17,176 nucleotides of DNA from Smittium mucronatum (lineage: Eukaryota > Kickxellomycota > Harpellomycetes > Harpellales > Legeriomycetaceae), in assembly GCA_001953115.1 (NCBI GenBank), contig LSSL01001926.1:5157-22332 (forward strand), in the 5' to 3' direction. Below, in pieces: positions 10,301-17,176 of this stretch. The notes under the pieces were generated by a model. The model made no database searches. It was not told where the DNA came from and saw nothing but the letters and a program-made list of their open reading frames with translations. Numbering within the stretch: the first letter of the stretch is position 1; each line of letters begins with the position of its first letter. The position numbers and the translations under genes are program-made.

Positions 10301-10571
10301 AATTGTAAAAAATTATTCACCCACTAACTCACAGGATTTGTCTTTTTCGAAAGATGGCCAATCGTTTTCCAGTACTCTTTCGTTTTTTAGAATTATGGAT
10401 CCTATACATAGCAAACTTCTCTCTCAGTACCGGAAACTAAGCGGCCTTAAGCCTAATGACCCTTGTTTATCCGATATTAAAGATTCCCTGAACTTGGTAT
10501 GCGTTTGGTTATCAATGACCTGGTTTCATAAGAATGTCACTGACCCTATTTACTCACCTGGTCAAAATTAA
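7318..10571 (+). CDS. Large Ser-rich, probably nuclear protein; possible SLF2/Nse6 (CANIN-type) SMC5/6 partner
   Basis: Five exons (7318-7420, 7506-7781, 7855-8252, 8353-8552, 8642-10571), joined in phase over donors GTACCC, GTACTT, GTACGT and GTGAGC, give 968 residues. The N-terminal ~470 residues are Ser/Asn/Lys-rich and probably disordered. They carry a PIP-box-like QSKIDFFF (16-23, matching QxxIxxFF) beside KKNRAYKKAR, and a nuclear-signal-like RHKKRKK (355-361). From about 480 the protein looks all-helical, with LHFILNS, LKLLLISERIPSSGRLSF and a closing segment DPIHSKLLSQYRKL...DIKDSLNLVCVWLS. The order and spacing recall the CANIN/FAM178 domain of SLF2 and fungal Nse6-like proteins, which load SMC5/6. 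This family call is from memory of the pattern and uncertain. If the first junction is wrong, the start is ATG 7541 and the protein has 922 residues. Exons 2 to 5 are firm. The gene ends tail to tail with a possible small minus-strand gene. Confidence 0.8.
7421..7505 (+). other. Predicted first intron (85 bp) of the 968-residue gene
   Basis: GTACCC donor, pyrimidine-rich 3' half, ATAAG acceptor. The join G|AG keeps phase and links the PIP-box frame to the frame of ATG 7541, avoiding the TAA at 7502-7504 that lies in that frame. A competing AATAG acceptor at 7512-7514 breaks phase. The other introns of this gene use the same GTAC-type donor, which supports this one. Confidence 0.55.
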
Positions 10572-10953
10572 GTAATTTTTGTAAATCTCAGTAAAAATAT
10601 CCTTTTATCGTCTAATCTTAGAGTATTGTCCTCATTTTTACTATCGGCAAGATCTGTATCTAATACTGAATCGGATATCCAGTAAAGATTCAAGATCTCC
10701 GTATTAAAAGTATTATTTTCAGGATGCATTGTATCTGCATCAAGTTTGAAAGTAAAGGACATGTTATAATAATTGGTTTTTTTTTTCGAGCTGTTTTTTT
10801 TTTTACAGATTTAGTTATCAAATTTAACTTATTTCAGAAATTTGAGGATGGTTTGGAAATTCGAGTTCGGAATTCGTGAAAAAACATCCGAGGAAATACT
10901 CCGCACCTTAATCACCTCCCCTCTTACTTTAAAAAAGATGTATTTTGATACAT
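10568..10953 (-). CDS. Possible small acidic protein gene, convergent with the large gene
   Basis: The minimal frame 10568-10762 encodes 64 residues from an ATG: acidic, with ILNLYWISDS and RLDDKRIFLLRFTKI. Its composition is balanced and unlike the Lys/Ile/Asn-rich chance frames in this window. I do not recognise a family. An upstream exon can be joined in phase: 10928-10953 (ATG at 10953, eight codons) over a 137-bp intron with a GTAAGA donor, a TAACTAA branch-like motif and an ACAG acceptor after 10791, giving 82 residues with exon 10568-10790. The acceptor is preceded by an A-run, not by pyrimidines, which weakens it. The TAA occupies 10568-10570 on the minus strand and overlaps by two bases the TAA of the plus-strand gene. 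It could also be a chance frame. Confidence 0.35.
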
Positions 10954-12486
10954 GTTTAAAACTCTCTTCTTAAAGTCAAGCATGAGGTCGTTGTAATTGA
11001 ATCTCTTTTTTTATATTGGTATATTAAAATTACTTTCGAGCTGGATCTTTTTATTTTATTTTTATGTGTATGAAACACAGAGTTTTGGTAACCTGTTAGA
11101 ATAGCTGGGGTTTGTTTAGTAGAGAATATTAATCTTTGCGAAATGCAATGCAATGGAGGTTTCTATAATGGTTTAAAAATAAAATTCAGCTGAAAAATGG
11201 CTGGCTTTCTTTAAAATTCGGAGGTGGGGTGTGTTTTTACCGAATGAACAGTTTGAGTACATTAATATCAATGGTGATTGGTGGAAAGTAGGATATTGAG
11301 TGTTCAGCGACAATATCAGAACTACATCCATCCCACCTCTCTACTTCCTGTCACCTCTCACCTATCTGCCAACTAATATCAGGGTAAGGAAATTGTAATC
11401 TAAAACTATTTTTATGGTTTCTTTTTAGCTCTTTCGCTATCAGTATGCGCTACGTACTCCGATTTGCTACATTTTAAATAAACCTATTTTAGAATTACTG
11501 CAACTAGCCAATGTAATGTAAGTTTGATTAAGTGAAAAGCTAAGTAGCATAAATATTAGCCATAGGCATTAGTATGGAATGAACTACCAATAAAGAAAGA
11601 GCTAACATAGTTTGGTTATTTTTTATGATAGGCAAAGCAAAAATGCGGTCGTTTCTATTTTCTTCAACTCTCTATTTGCTCTGCCCCACCTTTATCTCTA
11701 TCTCTTACTTCCAAAAGCTTGGCTTTTTAATTACCCATATTCTATTAACACTCTAGTTTTCGTAAGCTTGGAGAGAGTCATATTTCTCTAATTTCAAGAT
11801 TTAACCTACAGTTTTAAAACTTTTTCAGATACCAAATAAGTGGAATTAATATTGGCTATCAATCATGTGATGTTTAGCCTATTGTGAAAAAAGAACTTGT
11901 TAAAAAAATAATAAGGAAGATTGCTGGATGAAAATCCTGCTCTAATCTCTCTTTTTTATTAGATCTGGTTCGCATTGCATTCTAATAGAAATCTTGTTAC
12001 TTTTGTGGAAAAAAGATTTAAATTTATTTTTTATTTTTTGCTGGATTTAAAGTCAAACATAGCTACATATTATCTCTTTACATAGGTAAGGATTAAATTT
12101 AGATAGAGGTCCGTATTATTTCTTAGGATTTTTTATAACAGAATCCATTATCAAAACTGTCATCAAAAATTAAATTGTTTATTTATTCCCCAATTTTTTC
12201 CAAGCTCTACTCTTTCTTAATGGTCCAAGTATAATTAAACAAAAAGATATTAAAATTAGCACCGGAGATGGGTACTAAAAAAAGAGTCAATATATTTTAA
12301 CTGATAGAGTATTTTAAATATGAAAAATTATTTTATATTATTTTATTTTTGAATGAAAAAAAAAACAGACTAGAGAATAGTATAAATGTAATTAAGAGTA
12401 ATCAAAAATACTGGAGGTGAGGCGGGCATAAAATAAAGACCAGTTGAAACTCCATCATCTAAAGGTGGTGGTTTATATAAGAAGAA
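10954..12486. other. Intergenic region, no gene recognised
   Basis: No open frame above about 65 codons. CT-rich tracts occur near 11330-11365 and 11655-11712. A short intron-like segment lies at 11384-11428 (GTAAGG ... CTTTTTAG, 45 bp) with no coding frame on either side; it could belong to an untranslated or non-coding transcript or be chance. The downstream end (about 12410-12486) is richer in GC and continues the mL38 frame past its stop without interruption for 37 codons. Confidence 0.4.
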
Positions 12487-14059
12487 TTAAATGTTTTCGT
12501 ACGCGGGTAATTTTTCTCCATCTTTACCAATGTTTGGATTTTCTACAAGAGGTAGTCCAAATCTTGGAGGCTTAACCCCAAGAACATCAGTATATATTTT
12601 GTCAACTGTCTGGTTCCATTCTGATCTAAAGAATGATACCCCAACTGGAGTCAAATTGTGGTCTTTGGTAAATGATCTCAAACCATTGAACTTAAGGAAT
12701 TCATCAGGAGAAATTTTGAGGGTCCCGTTCTCTCCTTGTAACAAAGCAACAAAGATATAACGGTGAGTCTTGGTACCATAAGCAGGATGTGGAGGTGTGT
12801 ATTTGATAGCAGTTTCACCATTTCCAGATTCTGGTGAGTACTTTTGGTTAAAAATGTCAAATTTAACATTGCAAACAGCCCAGTGGCATTGTTCCGCGTA
12901 GCTCTGGATCTCCTGATTAGGCTCATCGGGATCAACCATGACAATGGTATACAACTTTGGAGTTTCTGAGAAGTTCAGCAGCGATATCTCTGGCAATTCT
13001 TTAGCCTTTGAAATAATATAGAGAAAATTATTTAAATATAAAGAGGTCTTTTAAAAAAAAAATTATTTAGATTACCGATTCAGGCTCAATTCTTGCACCT
13101 GGCTCAATGGGATTTTCAGAGATCCCTTTAAAAGATAAGTTAAGCTGGGTGCTAAATGACTCAAATCCCTTTGGATCGATAACATCTGGAATTATATACA
13201 TTTGATAGGATCTTTGCATCTAATTAAAACAAAAGTATCATAAAAAAATGTACCAACGAAATAAAGTCCAAAAATAATACTCACAATAATCTCCAAAGGT
13301 CTTTTTCTAAACTCCTCCTCCAACAATCTTCGATATACAGGCCTGGATAGGTCAACTAAATTAAATAATACATCGATTAAAGGTAATTTTAATGATTATT
13401 TTAAGAAAAAAAAATTAAAAAATAAGTACTCTTGAATGGGGATAAATAAAAAAAGATATTGGCTTTTTCACATTTCCGTGATATAAAAAAAAAATTAGCT
13501 TTTTCACATACATTGATCATTTCTAAGGTTCCATTTTACTTCTCCCAAATTCCTATCCGCCTCAACAAGTAAATCGATCTTTTCAGAATGAAGTTTGGAT
13601 TTTAAATTCTCTTTTTTATTATTCAGATCGGAAGGGGAGAGGGGTTTTTTAGTTATTTAATTGGTATGATAAAGTGGTTAGGTTTTAAATACAATGAAAA
13701 AATTTTTTTGACTGAAACTTACCTGATTTTTCTGAGCTTATTAAAACATCTAAATTTTCAGCTTGTTTGATCTTAGACTCCCGATATTTAGATATTATCT
13801 TTACAGCTTCATCATATGCAGGATTGATTCCTAGAGCGGGTTTAGTGTATGTGGACTCGCTTCTTCGAAGCTAATACATGCAGCAGAATCAACAAAAATT
13901 TGATATGAAAAAAAGTATTGGCAAGAATTGTAATGTATTGGCCTCCACTCTTAAATACATATTAAACAAAATTCCATGAAATGAAAAAGAAAAACTTACT
14001 TGTCTTGCAACAAATTGGAGTCTGCTCAGAGAAATATTGGAGCCGAAGAATCTTTTCAT
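12487..14059 (-). CDS. MRPL35: Mitochondrial large-subunit ribosomal protein mL38 (YmL35/MRPL35, PEBP-like)
   Basis: A component of the mitoribosome large subunit with a phosphatidylethanolamine-binding-protein (PEBP) fold. Six exons in transcript order, 14059-14000, 13870-13723, 13610-13512, 13355-13285, 13219-13076 and 13005-12487, give 346 residues, close to the size of fungal homologues. It opens with a typical import signal, MKRFFGSNISLSRLQFVARQ, with Arg/Ser and no acids. NPAYDEAVKII and RPVYRRLLEEEFRKRPLEIIMQR then IIPDV are mL38-type N-domain features. The PEBP part has GARIEPES, VMVDPDEP (about 197-203), CHW (214-216) and THRYIFVALLQ (H255, R256), matching DPDxP and the HR motif. As in other mL38 proteins, the fold is structural, and lipid binding is not implied. 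Every junction is GT-AG and phase-consistent (donors GTAAGT, GTAAGT, GTATGT, GTGAGT, GTAATC). The family call is very sure. The least obvious junction is the acceptor before exon 3, which follows an A-run, with the pyrimidine tract further up. Confidence 0.94.
13356..13511 (-). repeat. Internal short direct duplication in mL38 intron 3
   Basis: In the 156-bp intron, the donor-proximal sequence TGTGAAAAAGCTAAT followed by a T-run and TAT recurs about 38 bp further in as TGTGAAAAAGCCAAT...TTTTTTTAT (plus-strand positions about 13459-13475 and 13495-13511). This looks like a local tandem duplication that nearly copied the donor site. No effect on the reading frame. Confidence 0.5.
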
Positions 14060-14367
14060 TTGAACTGATATAAATGGTGAAGTATATTCAGGGATTTAGA
14101 TAAGTACTCTAAATCTATAACTTTTTTCAATTGCAGGTATATCGGAGTCAGACAATTTGCAATTTCTTACCACTATAACTTATCTTCTTTTTTACAATCA
14201 CCTTTAGGCGTTTTTTGATCCTGCAAATCAAAATGCTGTAAATTTAATTAGATACAATATTATTGATTTTTTAATTGTACCCTATAGTTGGTATAGGTAA
14301 AATTTTATTGGATATTAGCAAATTTGATTTGCGAAGATGTAAATTTGTCTTGAATCTTTTTCAAAAT
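14060..14367. other. Upstream region of mL38
   Basis: AT-rich non-coding DNA between the mL38 start codon and the first copy of the 255-bp element family. It should hold the mL38 promoter, but I see no motif strong enough to name. Confidence 0.35.
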
Positions 14368-14630
14368 GGCAGATTCTTCTCAATACCAGACTTTTTTTTA
14401 CTTTGTAAATCATTAGCTACTCTTGGATTTATTTAAAGCCAGACCAATAAAAATAGAAAAACATACTGGCTCTAATAAATTTTCAACATTTCACTAATAG
14501 AAAACTAGTCTCTAAAATTCATATTTTGAATTACCCAATAACTCTATTTTTTATCTTAGCGCCATATTTCCAAATTAGGAAAGATGTAAAAATTTAGTAG
14601 GAAAGTATCTGCTCTCAAAGAGAATCTCCC
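14368..14630 (+). mobile_element. Second miniature element family, copy A
   Basis: About 263 bp, from GGCAGATTCTTCTC to AAAGAGAATCTCCC. The ends are inverted repeats of each other (GGCAGATTCT and GGGAGATTCT in reverse complement). It aligns along its length with copies at 14809-15064 (inverted) and 15090-15341 (direct): shared blocks include CCAATAAAAAT, TTCCAAATTAG, GTAAAAATTTA and AAAGTATCT in order. AAAT lies on both sides, but a target-site duplication cannot be settled. No coding content, so a non-autonomous element. Confidence 0.6.
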
Positions 14631-14808
14631 AAATATAGCGAAAAAGAACACATTGGTTAAATACAAGATTTATTATTGTAGAAACGAATCATGTTCATTG
14701 TCTTTCTCGTAAACAAAATATTTTTCATAAGTGGCCCATAATTTCTTTTTTTTACTGTTACAGAAATTTTATTGATAGATATTGCACGTAAAAATTATAG
14801 TTGAGCAA

Positions 14809-15064
14809 GGGGATTCTATTAACTGATGACACTTCCCTATTAAATTTTTTCTTCCTAATTTTGAAATATGGCTACAAGATTAGGAATAAATTTATTGGGT
14901 AATCTGTAATTAGAATCGCAAAACGGATTTTCTATTGGAAAAATATCAAATTTTTGTTTTAGCTAGTATGATTTGCTATTTTTATTGGCCAAGTATTGAT
15001 TAAATTGTGTTTGTAGATAATGGTTTAAATGGTAAAGAATATCTGGTTTTGAAAAGAATCCTCC
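14809..15064 (-). mobile_element. Second miniature element family, copy B (inverted)
   Basis: About 256 bp, the reverse complement of copy A. It runs from GGGGATTCTATT to GAAAAGAATCCTCC. Matching blocks against reversed copy A include TTGAAATATGGC, TTTATTGGGTAAT, TTTTCTATT, CTAGTATGATTT and CTATTTTTATTGG. It lies only 25 bp from copy C, with the same ends facing each other. Non-coding. Confidence 0.6.
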
Positions 15065-15110
15065 AAATAAGTAAAAAGTTGTGGTAAGTGGGGGATTCTT
15101 TTCATAACCA
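15044..15110. repeat. Inverted repeat at the junction of copies B and C
   Basis: Arms 15044-15064 and 15090-15110 match at 19 of 21 positions (for example GAAAAGAATCCTCC against GGGGGATTCTTTTC) around a 25-bp spacer. The repeat is explained by two element copies lying head to head, and could fold as a stem-loop. Confidence 0.75.
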
Positions 15111-15341
15111 TTATTTTTTTTCTATTTCAACTATTAGCCGAATCTCAATTTATTTCAGCACTAAGCCAATAAAAAAATACTAGCGCTAAGAAATTATCTC
15201 TATTTAACCAATAGATAATTTTCAAGTAATTCAGCCATTCAATGGTTTTACAAAACGCTTAATAGGATACTTCCAAATTAGAGAGATAGTAAAAATTTAA
15301 AGGTTAGCTAATAAAAGTATCTATCTATATCAATAACACCC
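15090..15341 (+). mobile_element. Second miniature element family, copy C
   Basis: About 252 bp in the same orientation as copy A. It begins GGGGGATTCTTTTCATAACC and continues through CCAATAAAAAA, ACTTCCAAATTAG, AGTAAAAATTTAAAGG and AAAAGTATCT. The right end has decayed to CAATAACACCC, so the right boundary is approximate. Non-coding. Confidence 0.55.
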
Positions 15342-15949
15342 AGATTTTACAGAAATCACCAATTTATCTAAAATCACCCTGTTATGATAAATATCTCCCA
15401 AAAAATATTGCACAAAGCAAGTTTTTCTCCCAATTTGTTTAAAAATAACTCCCTTTTTTTATTTACAAATCGACCTCTATATAAATGTAATTTGCTCATG
15501 ATGGTGTTTAGTTTTTATTATTATTTAAAAACAAGTTAATCGAGTAAAATATGTTTTTTTAAAAAATATAAGTTGAAAAAAATGTTAATTACGCGTTTGT
15601 TAGCAAATTAGGCGAATAAATGTTGCTAAAATATGTTTAGAAAAAAAAATTATTATTTCAAGATAAGTTTTCAAATCCACGAAAAAAAACGTCTTATTAA
15701 TAAACTTAATGTATATATATATGTATATATGTGTGTGAAATTTAAAGCTTGAGGCTTTTATATTCTCTTTTATCTTACTATTCAATTCAATTTAACAATG
15801 TGCGTGCTTCAAGAATAAACTGGGTAAAATTTATCCGCAGAGATCTTGTAAATATCAAAAAAAGCATGGGGATTAAGAAATCGAAATTTTTGAAAAATTA
15901 AAAGACCACTATTTACTATTGTTGAAATTTTAAGAATTTTGGTATTCTA
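15342..15949. other. AT-rich intergenic stretch with a TA/TG microsatellite
   Basis: No gene recognised. A short dinucleotide tract (TATATATATATG TATATATGTGTGTG type) lies at 15711-15737. A minus-strand open frame across it (15600-15785) is low complexity and not a credible gene. Confidence 0.45.
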
Positions 15950-16985
15950 ATGACCTTAGGTTTGGCGGTTATTACGAAAATGGGAAGAAATAGTATTATT
16001 ATAAAAAAAAATCCGGACAATTGCATCAAAACTGATGGGTTTAGCATTAAAATTAAGTTCATTCAATATAAAAATGATGATCTTAGTCCTTTTCAAATAA
16101 AGAACAAGCTTGAATCAGAGGGAATATCCATAGATATAAAAAAAATTACAACCAGAGATTTTCCAAAAAAAAAAAAAACACATCACCGCGACTATGTTTG
16201 GGAAAAAGTGCGAAGAAATAAGAAATTTTGAAACTATATCTGTTGCTTAATTTTCAAGCTACTCCAGGTGAAATTATATCCACCATAAATTCTGATAAAA
16301 TGACCTCTCATCTTTCAAAAGCTAGTAATTTACATTTGTATTCCACTTTTAAATCGGTTGAAGGTGAGTATCAAGTAATAATAGCAGGAGCTAAAGATTA
16401 CAACCAGCGTTTTTTTCCAGTAACAATAGCTATAGTTAGCAAAGACAACACAGAATATTATATTTAGGTATTATCCACACTTTTTGAGGATTCCGATGAT
16501 TTTTGTATCGATTTAATTTTTGAAAACCTAGCTGCCGACTCTGCTCCACAAATAACAAAGGCCTTAAACAAACTTTCAAAAAAAATTAAAAGAACCAACT
16601 GTGGGTTTCACACATCTAAAAAAGTTAGATATATTAGGTAAAAACAAAGATAAATTTGAGGACTATATCTAAGCAGAAATATGCAAGATAAAAATAAGTG
16701 TCAGCTAAAAGATATTTGATCTCTCTACTAAACCATTTATTTGTAAATAGAAACGATTTGGTATCGTATCTGAAACTATTGAAAAAATATCCAAAAAACA
16801 CTTCAAAAAGAGCGGAAATTTGTATGAAGGATATAATATATTTTTTTACATCTACAATTAAATCCCTAGAAAGGTTTGATAGAACGGTAAAGCAAAAATT
16901 CTCAGGGTATTTTGTATCAGAAGCCATAAAAATTTTAGATGTCTCAAAAAAATTATTGATTATTATGAAAATGCTCATTCCATAA
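15950..16985 (+). pseudogene. Broken Mutator-like (MULE) transposase
   Basis: The transposase would cut and paste its element in the nucleus; here the frame is destroyed. Pieces in order are: 15950-16231 (93 codons, basic, with PFQIKNKLESEGISID and KKKKTHHRD, suiting a MULE N-terminal region); a frame change near 16228; 16228-16467 with LHLYSTFKSVEGEYQVIIAG and RFFPVTIAIVSKDNTEYY; an in-frame TAG at 16465; the same frame continuing with NLAADSAPQITKA and NCGFHTSKKV to a stop at 16639; then a third frame, 16698-16985. The order LHxDxTFK, FPxxxAxxS, xADxAxxIT, CxxH is characteristic of the MULE transposase domain. In the first motif the catalytic Asp is Tyr; the second Asp (AADSA) is kept. The third acidic residue could not be placed. 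At least two frameshifts and two stops make it inactive. The N-terminal boundary is approximate. Confidence 0.7.
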
Positions 16986-17176
16986 ATCTTGGAAGCATAG
17001 AATAAAATGAAATATCTCTTTCTGAGAAAAAATCTTCTAGGATCAGATTCTTTGGAAAAAAAAATTGGAAACTGCCACTTATCTTATTTCTGAAGTTAAT
17101 TTGAACGAGGCTGTTAGAAGTAGGCTCTGACTAGGAGTCAGTAGATTCAATGAACTATTTTTCGTTGAAAAAGAGC
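16986..17176. other. Tail of the window, probably more of the MULE remnant
   Basis: No intact frame. Short open bits continue after the last long frame of the transposase remnant, so the element probably extends beyond the window, but nothing here is diagnostic. Confidence 0.3.

Noticed and set aside
10794..10836. Plus-strand acceptor-like tracts (T-run then ACAG, and TTTCAG) after the stop of the large gene
   Set aside because: The large gene already ends in a family-like C-terminal segment, and the frames after these sites close within a few codons.
11200..11301. SH3-like string FEYININGDWWKVGY on the plus strand
   Set aside because: Only about 20 codons before a stop, no linked exons and no other SH3 features; most likely chance.
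11960..11985. GGTTCGCATTGC as a possible tRNA B box
   Set aside because: No matching A box, acceptor stem or cloverleaf could be found around it; no tRNA is supported anywhere in the window.
12491..12760. Plus-strand frame of 89 codons
   Set aside because: Lies antisense to the last exon of mL38, whose protein match is unambiguous.
15600..15785. Minus-strand frame of 61 codons with an HIYIYIYIKF run
   Set aside because: Produced by the TA microsatellite and flanking AT-rich DNA.
16634..16978. Minus-strand frame of 114 codons
   Set aside because: Antisense to the decayed transposase; hydrophobic Phe/Ile-rich content is typical of the complement of Lys/Asn-rich coding sequence.

Overview
This is an AT-rich eukaryotic window with short spliceosomal introns (44 to 156 bp in the models below), long A and T runs and remains of several DNA transposons. 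The best taxonomic clue is the six-exon minus-strand gene for mitoribosomal protein mL38 (YmL35/MRPL35 type), which looks fungal. With the low GC and small introns, an early-diverging fungus (a zoosporic or gut-dwelling lineage such as Harpellales) is my guess. That placement is inference.

Layout. 1-2363: AT-rich, no gene; it holds a near-perfect inverted repeat (1424-1927), possibly an element with terminal repeats. 2364-3463 (+): a two-exon gene resembling the DUF4460/DUF4461 (TCAIM-like) mitochondrial family; a small intron swaps the apparent C-terminus for a longer one. 3464-7317: no convincing gene; three related copies of a ~160-bp TTAA-flanked, piggyBac-like miniature element lie at 4257-5225. 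7318-10571 (+): a five-exon gene for a 968-residue Ser-rich protein, with a PIP-box-like motif near its start and an all-helical C-terminal half that may be of the SLF2/Nse6 (CANIN) type. 10568-10953 (-): a possible small gene whose stop codon overlaps the stop of the large gene. 10954-12486: no gene seen. 12487-14059 (-): mL38 with a complete model of 346 residues. 14368-15341: three copies of a second ~255-bp family with terminal inverted repeats, two of them head to head. 15950-16985 (+): a broken MULE transposase that runs on towards the window end.

The genes do not form a pathway. Two products probably go to the mitochondrion (mL38, and perhaps the TCAIM-like protein), and one is probably nuclear. 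The exon models were built by joining reading frames across GT-AG junctions with matching phase. They are read by eye and not confirmed by transcripts.
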